From the NCBI GenBank assembly GCA_030549775.1, contig CM060177.1, positions 65,414,638 through 65,478,637 on the forward strand: a DNA stretch of 64,000 nucleotides, read 5' to 3'. The first letter of the stretch is position 1; every line of letters begins with the position of its first letter. Position numbers and translations under genes: made by a program. Positions 24,830-38,700 of the stretch are shown here, one piece after another. Below the pieces are notes generated by a model. That model worked only from the letters and a program-made list of their open reading frames with translations, was not told the origin of the DNA and did not search any database. This DNA is from Tamarix chinensis. Lineage: Eukaryota > Streptophyta > Magnoliopsida > Caryophyllales > Tamaricaceae.

Positions 24830-25290
24830 TTTCATGCAAACCCTAACACTCTCACGTGAAACCCTAGATTCACCCATGCAAACCCTAGATTCTTTTATAC
24901 GTACTTAGATTCTCCCATGCAAACCCTAGATCTATTCATACCAAAACCCTAGATTCCCCCATGGAAACCCTTGATTCCTCTATACAAAATCCTAGATCCA
25001 TCCTTATAAAATCCTAGCTCCATCCATACAAAACCCTAGCTCCACCCATATAAAACCCTAGCTTCACCCATACAAAACCCTAGATTCTATCATATGAAAC
25101 CCTAGATTAGATTCTCCCATGCAACACCATAGATTAGATTCTCCCATGAACACCATAGCTTAGATTCCCCCATGCAAAACCATAGATTCTCCCATACGAA
25201 ACCATAGATTAGATTCTCCCATGCAACACCATAGATTAGATTCTCCCATGCAAAACCATTGATTTTCCCACATGAAACCCTAGATTCTTC
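24830..25290 (-). repeat. Minisatellite carrying AAACCCTAGATT units, copy F
   Basis: Irregular ~20-26 bp units such as CCCATGCAAACCCTAGATT on the plus strand. Each holds AAACCCTA, identical to the plant telo-box. The frame read through it (complement 25102-25293) is a repeat artefact. Confidence 0.75.
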
Positions 25291-25680
25291 CACTCTTTTA
25301 TTTTATTTAAAATCCTCAGTTTATTCCTCCACTCATGGGCTATTAAAATATTTAGGTCAACTCACATCCCTTGGTCAACTTATTTCCCTTTGGTCAAACT
25401 TACTTCCCCATTTTCCTTTTCATCCTTTTCACCCCACAATACCACTTTAAACATCCTCACATGCATGTCTAAAGGTCACAACACATTATATCACATTCCA
25501 CAACGCTTCACCACATATACATATCAACATATACAATAAGAAGACATATAAGCATAACTTAACTCCAAGTTGCTCTAAACATAAAATAGTCAACTAATAG
25601 CACATGATACATAACACGACATTATACAAGGCATCAAAAGCATGTAATACACATAACACACATAAGGCCTTAGTTACACC

Positions 25681-25739
25681 CTTACCTAAAATGACACCGG
25701 TCTTGGAGCACGCTCCTATGCCTCCTTAGGGCTTTGACT
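25681..25739 (-). promoter_or_regulatory. Conserved GGAGC-palindrome and splice-donor-like block, copy F
   Basis: In the sense direction: CCTAAGGAGGCATAGGAGCG, TGCTCCAAGACCGGTGTCAT, TTTAGGTAAG. GGAGCGTGCTCC can fold with a two-base loop, and the block ends in AG/GTAAG. The same block occurs in five other copies. Confidence 0.6.
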
Positions 25740-25950
25740 GATCTCACCTATATATGAGGGAAAAGCTAAAAATTAGATTCCCTCCTACTAAAATACTATT
25801 ATTTACTAATTTATTCTAAGATTAGGTTTTTGATAAAATAATAACATATTAATAATAATGACATTAACTAATTACTAATTTTTCTAAAGATATAAGAAAT
25901 AATAGTAATATTGTAAAAGTTAATAATGTAAGGTTTGAAGACTTTACCCT

Positions 25951-26880
<930 letters not shown>

Positions 26881-27656
26881 CGAAATAAAAATAGAATAGG
26901 GCTTCGGCCCTCAATATAATTAACAATAATAACATTAGTAGTAGTAATAATAATAATATATTTTAATTAATTGAAATAAATTAAAATAAAATAAATAAGG
27001 CTTGTACAAATAGTGAAAAAGGGTTGTGAGGGTTTAAGGTTCCACCTTAGGTTGGTGGCGACAGGCGGTACCGGTGGTGGTGCACGATGGCGGCGGCGGT
27101 GGCCAAAAAAAGAGAAGAAGAGGAGAAAAGTTGATGGCTGGGAAAAGGAGAGAGAGAATGAAGGTGGAAGTAGGGGTGTTTGAGACTGCCTAGATGGAGA
27201 GGAGTAGAATGAGGTTGGCGGCACAACCAATGGTGGCGGGGCATGGCATTAGTGGTGGTGGCCGAATGGGGAGAAGAAGAGAAAGAGAGGAGGAGCGGGA
27301 GGAAGAAGAAAAGAAGAGTAGGGGGAGATAGAGGAGGGTCTGTAAGTGTTTTTGGGAGGTGTAGGAGGCAGTGGTAGCGGTGGAAGTGGTGGTGGACAGT
27401 AGGGTGAAGGGTGGAAGAGGCGAAGGAGCAGTTGATCGAGAAGGAAACTTTGCACGACCAGGGTGTCTCGTACATGGCAAATCGAGGGAGATGGGTGGTG
27501 TAGTTAGTTAGAGAGCAGTGCAAGAGTAATCAAGTGAGCAGAGTGGGTGGCAGAGTTGGCCGACGACAACGAAATGAGTGTCTGAAAGGGGCGGCGACGC
27601 AAGGGGTAAAATTTTTCTAGGTTGAAATCAAAAGCTCGAACAGGGCTGATTATGGA

Positions 27657-27666
27657 GGTATTTATA
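27657..27666 (-). promoter_or_regulatory. TATA box candidate TATAAATACC, copy F
   Basis: The complement reads TATAAATACC, about 1 kb inside the sense 5' end. The same box sits at the corresponding place in five other copies, as expected for a retroelement U3 promoter. Confidence 0.6.
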
Positions 27667-28665
27667 AAGAAAAAGGAAAGGATAGGGTCAGGGGAACGAC
27701 AAGGGAATAGGGAAGGTCGGTTAGGGCTCACTGGCGGCGACGGTTGGCTGGTGAAAATTTAAAAATGTGGTAGGGTGTTGCATAGGAAAAGGAGGAACTG
27801 CGCGAGAAGAGAGGGAGTGGGGCTGGGTCAAAATGGCCGGCGAGTCATCAGGGAAGAGGGAGAAGCGAAACAGCCGGTCAATGGCATGATCGGCGATGAA
27901 AAACCAGGGAGCTAGGGCAGCATTGTAGGTCGGCGAGAGAGGGAGGAAGAAGAGGGCTGGACCGGTCGGCTGAGGAAAAAAAAAAGAAAAGAAAAGAAAA
28001 GAGGGGAAAACCGGCCAGGGGAACAGGGACAAAAGAAATGAGTCAAAACATAGCGTCCAAGGTTGGGCTGCGCCGGGACAAAAAGAGGAAATGAGGAGTT
28101 TGGGCCATGGGAAGCCAGGCCCAAGTCAGTGGTAAGGAGGAATAAAAAGAAAAGAAGAAGAAAGAAAAAAGGAAGAAAAGAAAAGAAAAGAAAGAAAGAA
28201 AGAAAAGGAAAAAGGAAAAAAAGAAAAAATAGGTGAGTTGGGATCAATTAAATTAATTTAAATATTTATAATATTTAAAAATAATAATATTAAATAAAAT
28301 AATATTTAATTCCCTTTTTAGGCTAATTTAGGGTTTTTGAAAGGTTTTTCATAAATTCCATTTTAATTAGCAAAACACTCTAATTTTCTCCAATTAAATT
28401 ATTTATAACATTCCTATTAATTTGGCCCTATTTACTCCCTCTTATTTAAATAAAATAATTTATTTAATTAATTTCCAAAATAAAATCCTTAATTAGCCAA
28501 AATACCCAAGTTTTTCCTAATTAAAATATTTATTGATTTCTTCTTGATTTTCCCTAATTAATTTCCTTTTATTTCAATAAAAATAATTTGTTTAATTAAT
28601 TTTTCTAATAAAACCTTATTTAACTATAATTCTTAACATTAGGATTTTCGGGGCATTTCATTTCA

Positions 28666-29252
28666 ACTCTCAACAAAATACACATGCATGGTTGTGCAAG
28701 GGTGTGTTGTGGTCGTGCGAGGAAGTGTTGTGTGGAGTGTTGTTTGATAGCTGCACGACTATGCATTGTTACACTAGTTGGTCGTGCAACACCCATTTCT
28801 TCCTCCTTTTGCTTCCTTTGCTCCTCTTTTCAGCTCTTCGACCCTCTTCACTTCTCCAAAGACATGTGAGGTTAATTATCTTCATTCAATGCCTTCCATA
28901 TTTAATTATTTTCTTGGTTCCATACATCATTTCCTTGGATCTTTACGTTTGTGCAAAATTTCTTGAAAACCATTATTAAGAAAGTAGTAACATAAACAAT
29001 ATGTCAACCAAGACTACATTAATGAAGGGAAACTAGGATAAAAATATGAGAAAATTTGGTTTATCAACTCCCGCATGCTTACTCTTTACTTATCCTCAAG
29101 AAAAACTCCAAACAACAAAAAGGAATAAAAAGATAGAAGGGAGTAGGATCAAAGCCTTAGATGATAGAACGTACTATATGAGCAAGACAAATAATGCTAG
29201 ATCGACCCATATTGCGAGTATTAATAGTAAGGAAATGAACATAATGTTGTGT
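28666..29252. other. Target sequence between two giant-LTR insertions
   Basis: Separates copy F from copy E and resumes at 62,082 after copy E. A frame at 29046-29312 has no recognised domain. It may be part of an older unidentified element. Confidence 0.4.
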
Positions 29253-30769
29253 ACATTTGAAATATCCCAAAATTATAATTTAGGAAATAATGTTAAAATA
29301 TGGATTTATTAAGAAAATTAATTAAATAAATTATTTTATTAAAATAAGGGGAAATATTTAAGGAAAAATCAAGAGGGAAAATAATAAAGAATTTAATTAA
29401 GAGAAAATTAGGTTATTTTGCTAATTAAAATATAATTTAGAAAAAATTATCCAAAATATCCTAAATTAATATAAAAGGGAATTTAATTATTATTTTACTA
29501 ATTTTTATTATTTTAAAATATTTAAAAATACCAAAATATTTTAAATACATCAACCAACCCATTTTTTTCCATTTCCCATTTTTCTTTTCTTTTCTCCTTT
29601 TTGCTCCTTCTCTTTTTTTCTTCCTTTCCTTCCCGGTTTGGGCCTATGCCCCTCACAGCCCAATATTTCCCCACACTACCTAGCATGCATCTCTTTTTTT
29701 CCTCCTCCACTCAACTTGCTCGGTCCCCTCCTTTTTCTTTCTTTCCTTTTTTCCCTAGACTGGCAGTGTAACACCCCAAAATTCACTACTTTTTTTTGCG
29801 GAAGAAATTAAAATAGAAATATTTAAATTAAAACCAGAAAATTCTAGGGATGTTACCGCCACACTTAGTACCATACCGGTTCTCTCCGACCGTTCCAGCA
29901 CCAAGTGCTAAGGCTAAAGAAAATATTGACATTAAATTCAAACCAGGAGTTCATAAAAGAACTAGAAAGAATCATACATAAAAAATCAGAGTACGCGTAA
30001 CAGAATCATGAATCAGACTACATGGTCAAAATTCCAAAAAAAAGAAGAAATAACACTTTCATAAGATAAAAAGGTTCATCTAGAAAACTCAATACAAAAT
30101 GTTCACTCATAAAGGGAAGAATCTGATACAAAAAGAACAACAGAAATAAATAAGATAACAAGAAGAGCAGATCCGGCCACATCATCAGATTCATTTACCT
30201 CCCAACTTGCCCCAACATCCTTTCCTCCATATCTTATCTCACAGTAGAAATCCAACTCTTAAGTATATGGTCAAAGCTCACTACTTTACACTTCCAAGTC
30301 CACTCTACATCTCACTCTAGGGTTTTATCTTGAAACCCTAATTTAGCCTCAGTGGTCCATCTTACTCCACCTAATACAACCCAAGTCATTTAAATACTCC
30401 ACACATTATAACCCATAGATTCCATATTCATCATCATACTTTATTCACCAAATACACACATGTTACCACCGAACCCTATTTAGCTATATCAACACTCTGG
30501 TTAATCACTCCAAACCCTAGTTATCCACAACCAACCATAGTTAACCACTCCAAACCCTAGTTAATCACAACAAACCATAATTAGCCACTCTAAACCCTAG
30601 TTAATCACAACAACCCATAATTAATCATTTCAAACCCTAATTTAGTCTCCTTCATACCCTTATATGTCCTACGTACTATTTTTCACCCAAAACTTCCAAA
30701 CACCCAAATAACTCTTCTATTACCTTCCTTACATCCCAAGTCAACTTTTCATACATAAATTTCACTCCC

Positions 30770-31340
30770 ATGCAGATTTTATACATCCCATACAACCTTT
30801 CGAATTTTTCATGCAGAACCCTAAGTCTATCCATACAAAACCCTAAATTCTTTCATGCAAAACCCAAGATTCCGTCATACAAAACCCTAAATTCAATCCA
30901 TATAAAACCAAAGATTCATCCATACGAAACCCTAGATTCAAACCATATAAAACCCAAAAATTCATTCATACGAAACCCTAGATTCAAACCATATAAAACC
31001 CAAAGATTCATCCATACCAAATCGTAAATTCAAACCATATAAAGCCAAAGATTCATCCATACCAAACCCTAAATTCAATCCATACAAAACCAAAGATTAG
31101 ATTCTCCTATGTTACACCATAGATTAAATTATCTCATGTTACACCATAGATTAAATTCTCCCATATAAAACTATAAATTAGATTTTCCCATACGAAACCA
31201 TATATTAGATTCTCCCATATAAAACCATGGATTAAATTCTCCCATACAAAACCATAAATTAGATTATCCCATATAATACCGTAAATTAGATTCTCCCATA
31301 TAAAACCATAAATTATATTCTCTCACACGAAACCCTAAAT
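30770..31340 (-). repeat. AAACCCTA minisatellite, copy C2
   Basis: Units of ~24 bp such as CATACGAAACCCTAGATTCA followed by ATATAAAACC-type units. Same position in the element as 24830-25290. Confidence 0.75.
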
Positions 31341-31654
31341 TTCCCATTTTATTCTTCCACTCATGAATCATAAAAATACTTAGGTCAACTCATATTCCTT
31401 GGTCAACTTCTTTTCCCATCCCATTCTTCATCCTTTCCCCCCACACAAACCATATTAACATCCTCACATGCATGTCTTACAGGGTCACAACACATATCAT
31501 CACATATACATAATACACATGCCATATAACAACACAAGAACATGCTTGAACTCTACGTCATACCATATGCGAAATAATTACAATAATAAACATAGGATGT
31601 ATAACATACAAGGCATTTAATGCACATCAACACACAATAGGCCTTAGTAACACC

Positions 31655-31710
31655 CTTACCTAAAACGACACCAGTCTTGGAGCACGCTCCTATGCCTCCT
31701 TAGGGCTTTG
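31655..31710 (-). promoter_or_regulatory. GGAGC-palindrome and donor-like block, copy C2
   Basis: The plus strand reads CTTACCTAAAACGACACCAG then TCTTGGAGCACGCTCC. The sense strand ends in TTTTAG/GTAAG. Confidence 0.6.
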
Positions 31711-31825
31711 ATAAAATAATAATATATTAATAATAATAACATTAACAAGTTTCTAACTTTACTAAAGATGCAAGAAATAATAGAAATATTATAAAAGTTG
31801 ATAATATAGGGTTGAAGACTTTACC

Positions 31826-31827
<2 letters not shown>

Positions 31828-31890
<63 letters not shown>

Positions 31891-32455
31891 AAAATAATAA
31901 TAGTAAAGGTACTAAAGATAATATCAATGATAATATAAATAAGAAGAATAATAATAATAGTAACAATAACCAAAATAATAAAAATAACAATAATAATAAA
32001 AAGGGCATAGTTCGAAAACAAAGTGAAATAAGGGCTTTGACCCCTTTACCAAAATAATACTAATAATAATATTAGTAAAATAAGTAACAAAATTTAATAA
32101 TAATAATAATAATAATGAAATAGTAATAATAATAATGATAAAACCATAATAATATTGCAAAAATAATAATAATCATAATGGTAATAATAGTAATGATAAT
32201 AATCGAAGATAAAATGAAGTAGGGTTTCGACCCTACATTAAATAATAATAAACTTAATAAATAATAATAATAAATTCTAATGATAAAAATATTAATAATA
32301 TTATTAATAATAAAACTTGATATTTATAATACTACTACTACAATTCAAAATAGCCACAATAGGGTTTCAGCCCTATATAGAATAATAATACTGACAATAA
32401 ACATAACAACAACAACAACAACAACAACAATAATAATAATAATAACAATTTCGAA

Positions 32456-32501
<46 letters not shown>

Positions 32502-32660
32502 TAACAATAATAATAGAAATAATATGAGTAATAATGATAAAATTAAAATCAAAATAAAAATTACAATAGGGCTTCGACCCTCAACAGAAATAATAATAAA
32601 AACATTAATACTGCTAATAATAATAATACATATTAATAATGGAAATAATAATAATAATAA
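31828..32660 (-). repeat. Trinucleotide arrays with hairpins, copy C2
   Basis: (AAT)n and (ACA)n runs broken by GTAGGGTTTCGACCCTAC (32219-32236) and AGGGCTTCGACCCT (32568-32581). Same layout as in copy F, but the runs are shorter. Confidence 0.9.
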
Positions 32661-33356
32661 TAATATTTATATTTAAATAAATGAAATAAAATAAAATAAG
32701 GCTTATAAAAATAGGGAAAAGGGTTGAGAGGGTCTAGGGTTCAACCTTAGGCTGGTGGTGATGGGCGGCACCAGCGGTGGTGCACGAAGGCGACGGCGAT
32801 GGCCGGAAAAAGAGAAGAAAAAGGGAAAAGTAGGATGCTGGGAAAAAGATAGGGAGAATGAATGTGGGAGTTGGGGTGCTTAAGACTGCCTAGAGGGAGA
32901 GGAGTTGAATGAGGGTGGCGGCGCAGCCAAAGGCGGTGGCACACGATAGCGATGGTGGTGGCTGAAAGAGGAAGAAGAAGAGAAAGAGAGGAGGAGAGGG
33001 AGGGAGAGGAAAAGAAAGGTAGGGGAAGGTAGAAGGTGGTCTACAGAATAGAATAGGAGGTGAAAGAAGCGGCGATAGCGGTAGAAGAGGTAGCTAAGGG
33101 TGTTGCGAAGGGCGGTAGAGGTGGAAGGAAGGGCTGTTTGGGAAGGCTACTTTGCACAACCGGGGTGGCTTGCGAGGAAGAATCAAGGGATGAGGGAGGT
33201 TTACGTAGTTAGAGGGTGGAGCAAGGATAAGTTGGGTGGGCAGAGAGGGCGGCTAAGTTGGCCGGAGGTGGCGGCAATAGTGTTTGAAGGAGCGATGGTG
33301 CACAAGGAAAATATTCCGGGTAAGGAAATCAAAGGCTCAATACAGGCTATTATGGG

Positions 33357-33366
33357 GGTATTTATA
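33357..33366 (-). promoter_or_regulatory. TATA box candidate, copy C2
   Basis: The complement reads CTATAAATACC. Same context (TATGGGGGTATTTATAG on the plus strand) as copy D at 57,877. Confidence 0.55.
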
Positions 33367-34668
33367 GAGTGTAAATGAAAGGGTAGGGTTCTGTGGGTCA
33401 GTGAGGGGACAATGTAGTAGGGTTAGGGTTCATCGATGGCGATGGTTGGCCGGTGGCAGTCAAAACGGGGCAAGGGTTGTGCGTAGGAAAGAGAGAGAGG
33501 ATCGTGTGAGAAGGGGGAGATTTGGTTGGGTTGATGAGGCTGCTGAATTGGCGAGGGAGAGAGAAGAAGGTGGCAGATCAAATAGGGTGAGATTGATGGC
33601 GAAAAACCAGGGCGATGGCGGCGATTGCAGTCGACGGAGAATGATAGGTGCGATCTGTGGGGGAGAAGAAGAAGGAGGAAGAAAGGGGACGCGTGGACCA
33701 ACGGTTCGGGGAGAAAAGAAAGAAAGAAAGGAGAAGGAGACCGGCTGAGCAATGGCTAATTTTTTTTAAAATAAAATGATGTGTTTTGAGGGAAAAAGAA
33801 GTGAGGTGTGGTGCAGAGCTCTGGCCCACCAAAGGAAGAAGGAAAGGAAGGATTGGGCCGCAATAAGGCAGGCCCAATCGGGGGGAATAGGAAAAGAAAA
33901 GGAAAAAGGAAGAAAGAAAAAAAATGATAAAGGAAAAAGGGAAAAAGAAAAATAGTGGGTTAGGTTAATTAAATTAATTGGGATATTTAAAAATAATAAT
34001 ATTTAAATAAAATAATATTTAAATCCCTTTTAAGCTAATTTAGGGTTTTTTAAATATTTTTCGTAAATTCCATTTTAATTAGCAAAACACCCTAAATTTA
34101 TCCAATTAAATTATTTATAAAATTCATATTAATTTGATGTTATTTTCTCCTTCTTATTTTAAATAAAATAATTTATTTAATTAATTTTCAAAATAAAATC
34201 CTTAATTAGCTAAAATACCCAAATTTCTCCTGATTAAAATACTTATAAATATCTTGTTAATTTTTCCTAATTAATTTCCTTTTATTTTAATAAAAATAAT
34301 TAATTTAATTAATTTTTATAATAAAAACTTATTTAACTGTAATTTTTAAAATTAGAAATTTTCAGGGCGTTTTAGGCAGCCCCATTGCTTCGTCTTCTTC
34401 CTCCCTCTCCTTTCCTATGCATTGCGGGTTGAGACCTATAACCCTACCACCTCCCTTCTCTTCCCCGTCTCTTTCTTTACCAATTCTAGCCCCAACCTAC
34501 CCTATACCCCTCTTACACGTGCCTTTCTTGCTTTCCTTTTTCTACGCCCAATCCCAACCAAACCTATAAATCACAGGCTTATACCTACCTGCCATCGCCG
34601 GCCGGGGAGCCTGCCATACCTTCTCCTCTGTCCTCTTCCCCCTTTGTCTTATCCTCCCACCAATGGCC

Positions 34669-34678
34669 TATAAATACC
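34669..34678 (+). promoter_or_regulatory. TATA box candidate, copy E
   Basis: TATAAATACC downstream of a polypyrimidine tract, just before the pyrimidine-rich leader that gives the 34701-35207 open frame. Confidence 0.5.
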
Positions 34679-35339
34679 TCCTACCCAACCTTAATTAGCC
34701 TTGTTTTCCCTACCTAGAAAACTAACCTTCCTTACATCGCCACCACTTTTGACGCTGCTGTTGCCGTCGTTGTCCAATGCCACCCCCGTTGCCCAGTGCT
34801 GCTACATGAAGCACCTGCCAAACTCCTCCATGCATCACCCTGCACCGAACCACACCACTCACCACCTACAATTTCCCATATACGAGCTGACCCAACTATG
34901 CCAAGCAGGCTACCCAATCTGCCCATCCTACTCCATCGCTGACCCTCTTGCCGTAGTGTGCCACCATCTCCGTCGTAACCACCACCTTTCCCGCCATCCA
35001 AAACACTCAACAAAGTCTCCCCTACCTCCCCTACCTTTATTTCTCCCTACCTCCCTCTCCTTTACCCTTCCTCCTCCACCACCTTCAGCCATCACAACAA
35101 CCACTACCTACAATGCCCCTTTTGCTATGCCACCACTACCATTCCAACCCTCTCCACCCATAGGATCCACCACCACCACAACCACCCTATCATTTCCCCT
35201 CTTCTAGCCTAGAAATTCACCTCTCCAACCCCACTTCCTCCTCCACTGCAGCCTAGTCACCACCACTCCTAGGTTGTGCCCTAGCCTCCCTAATCTTTAA
35301 ATATAATTAATGTAATTGTTATTTATTTTATTAGTGATA

Positions 35340-35341
35340 AT

Positions 35342-35373
<32 letters not shown>

Positions 35374-35559
35374 TATTATTATTTTGTTATTATTATTATT
35401 ATTATTATTATTGTTGCTGTTGTTGTTGATAGTATTATTATGATTCTAGTATTATTATTATTAATATTCGAACCATTACTACTACTACTACTACTACTAG
35501 CATCTTCGGCACTATTATTACTAATATTACTAATAATAATAATAATAATAATAATATTA

Positions 35560-35598
<39 letters not shown>

Positions 35599-35800
35599 GA
35601 TTTAAACTATCATCATCATCATCATCATCATCATTATTATTACCTATATCACTAATACTACTATTACTACTAACATTATTATTGTTATTATTATTATTAT
35701 TATTATTATTAGTAGTAGTAGTACTATGATTCAAGTTATTATTATTATGATCACTATTATTATTATTATTATTTTAATATTAAAGTTATTATCTTTAGTA
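35340..35800 (+). repeat. Trinucleotide microsatellites, copy E
   Basis: Alternating (ATC)n, (ATT)n, (TAG/ACT)n runs on the plus strand, matching the array position in the other copies. Confidence 0.9.
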
Positions 35801-38690
35801 GTATAAATATTACTAATAATACTTTAACATGGACCAATATAACTATTACGACCTATTTTGCCTAGTAGGAGCATGATTAACTACTTTAAGAATAATACAC
35901 TTATTTTTACTTATAAAACTACTACTACTATTATTAACCCTAATACTAGATTATGATAAAGGTAAAGTAGGGAATAATGATAATTTTAGTAAGAGAGAAG
36001 TTATATAACACCCCCAAAATTTACTAATGAAAATTTTCATTTTAATAAAAAGGTTTAACATAGGTAGAGTAACAAAATTGTAAATTATGGGGATATTACC
36101 ACCACACTTAGTACCGGACCGGTTCACTCCTACCATTCTAGCACTAAGTGCTAAGACTAAACAGGATTAACACCAAACACAAGTCATTAATTAAAAATGA
36201 GAATTCATGAAAGGACTCGTTCATAACCATATAGAAATCAGAGTGCGGTTTAAGAATTACAACCCAAGGAGTAAGTAACTAAAGTTTTTCAAAAACATAT
36301 AATACCATATGACATGAAATGACTAGAATAAAAAGATACATGGTAAAATAAAAGGAAAGATAGAGTCTGGCTGGGTCACTCTCGATCCTTAGGCTAAGTC
36401 TAGGCTCAACTCTCAGCCCCGCCCGATGCCTTGTAAGTGTCGTAGGCATCGAAAATGCCATCTCCTACCTACACAAATTCAGGTGGGTCTTTTACTCGTG
36501 GGAATGAGCATCACCCATGAAATGGGTAGTCAGTAAACTATGTACTGAGTAAGGTAACTATGTACTAAGGCCAAACATGCAAAGTGTAATCCCCTAAAAT
36601 TTTAGAAAACCTATAATTTAATAAATAACTTTTATTTGAAATAAAGTAGCTTTTAAAATTATTTAGTTTAGTTATTTTATAGATTTTTGAATATATAAAA
36701 GTGGATAGGAATATTTAATAAATTAAAATAAATAATTTGTTATTTTATCATACTCTTTTATTTAAATAATTTTTCCAAACTAATATTTTACTAAAATTAT
36801 CCTTTTTAAACCAATTTATTAAATTATATTTAATTAAATTATTAAATTAAATGATTTATCAAATATATTACATTTTATTATTTCATAAATTAAATTATTT
36901 TATTTTCCTATTTTCCCTTTCCCCCTTTTCCTTTTCTTTCTCCCTTTTCTCCTTTGTCTTCTTTCTTTCTTTTTCCTTTTTCCCTCCTCTTCGGGCCGCC
37001 AGACTGGGTTGCAAGCCTTTCCCCCCGTGACTGGGCCGTTGGCTCATCCTCCCCTCTCCCTTCCTCTCCCCCATGCCTAGGCCACAGGCCCGTTCTTCCT
37101 CCCACGCACACTAGCCGACCTAACCTCCCTCTTTTCTTTCTTTCCTTTCCCCTAGATCGGACCGACCCATTTCTTCCCCCTACGCTCGGCCTGCTGCCCT
37201 CCTTTTCTTCCTCTTCTTTTTTTCTTCTCCTACACCCCGACCGACGCCCCTCGACCTGTTTTCATCGCCCAAGTCTGCCACCCCGAACACCACGCCCGAC
37301 CATCATTTGTAACCTCTCGCTGCCACCCCCTGCCTCTCCCTATCTCCCGTCATTTTCTTCCCATTCTTGAACCTGGCCAACCCCGCAAACCACCCCTCAT
37401 GCCTTGTTTTTTCCCCTCTTTGTCTCCCCTCCCTGCCACCCTATCACCTTCCCTGCCACCCTACATGCTGCCATCGGCCAGCCAGCTGCCGTCCTATTCT
37501 CCCTCTCCTTTTTCTTTACCTCTCTAGCCTCTCCCTACCCCATTTCTTTGAGCCTTTCCCCTTCCCCGACCTCTCTCTTCTCCTTTTCCTCTCCTCCCCT
37601 TTTCCTCCCTACTCTGGCTACGTCGCCGCACCAAGCTCCTGCACTACCCACTACTACTAAAATGCCCCGAAAATTTCTAATTATATAAACTACATTTAAA
37701 GGATATTTATTATAAGAATTATTTAAATAAATTATTTTCTTATTGAATTAATTAGGGCTATTTAAGAAGAAAATAATAATTAATTTTTACTAGAAAAGTT
37801 TTGGGTATTTTAGCTAATTAAGGGTTTTATTTTAGAAATTAATTTAATAAATTATTTTATTTAAAATAAGAAGGAGAAGATAATTTCAAATTAATAATAA
37901 TTTTATAAATAATTTGATTGGAGAAAATTAGGGTGTTTCGCTAATTAAATAGGAATTTAGGGAAAATATTTTAAAAGTCCTAATTTAGCCTAAAAAGGGA
38001 TTAAATAATATTATTTTATTTAAATATTATCATTTTTATATATCCTAAATATTCTAATTAATTTAATTGAGCCAACCCACTATTTTTATTTATCCCTTTT
38101 TCCTTTTTCCTTTTCTTTTTCTTTTTCTTCTTCTTTTCTTTTTCTTTTCCTTCTTCTCCCCGAACTGGGCCAGCCTGGCGGCCCAGTCTTCTCCTTTTCT
38201 CTTCCTTCGGTCCAGCCCGCGCCGCGCGGCCGTCGCCCTTCTGTTGTCCTTCTCAGCGCTGCGTTTTATCTACTTATACGCTCTGAACTTCGGGTTTTGT
38301 TTAAGTAACCTTCGACGCCGACCGGCCCGGTCTGCCTCCCTTTCTTTTCTTCTCTTTTTCCCGAACCGCCCGGCTTTCCCTTTCTTCTTCCTCCTTCGCG
38401 CCTGCCAGCCCCGACGCCGCCCTGCACCTGTAACGTCCGCCGCTCACCCCTAGTTTTTCGCCGCCGGTTACGGTCGTTTTGACCGGCGATTTTTATTCCT
38501 ATTTCTTCCCCCTGAATCGCTGACCCTCTTGACCCAACCCAATCTCCCTCTTCTCGCGCCATCCTCTCTCTCTCCTACGCACACCCATGCCCGTTTTGCT
38601 GCCGTCGGCCAACCCACGCCACCGGCGACCGGAACCCTACCTTCCTTATCTACTAGCCGACCCAAAGAACCCTATCCTCCCTTGTAAGAC

Positions 38691-38700
38691 TATAAATACC
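38691..38700 (+). promoter_or_regulatory. TATA box candidate, copy C1
   Basis: TATAAATACC 1,034 bp from the element start, followed by a C-rich leader with the 38727-39311 open frame. Confidence 0.6.

Larger units (their letters stand above)
29767..34374 (-). mobile_element. Solo giant LTR copy C2 (4,608 bp), TSD ggcag, nested in E
   Basis: The plus strand runs from TGTAACACCCCAAAATT to TTTTCAGGGCGTTTTA with ggcag at 29762-29766 and 34375-34379. It closely follows copy F in order but lacks the CCGATCCACCGG array: after ATCCGGCCACATCA near 30,180 it jumps straight to the region before the minisatellite, an internal deletion. The minus-strand TATA box is at 33357-33366 and the stem-loop block at 29839-29918. 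Confidence 0.75.

Noticed and set aside
25102..25293. Repeat protein of WENLIYGVA units
   Set aside because: It is a translation of the AAACCCTA minisatellite; the frame is not kept in the other copies.
34701..35207. A 168-codon protein-coding gene
   Set aside because: Low-complexity Pro/Ser/Leu composition that follows from pyrimidine-rich DNA, no domain; lies inside copy E. Kept only as a finding about recurrent frames.
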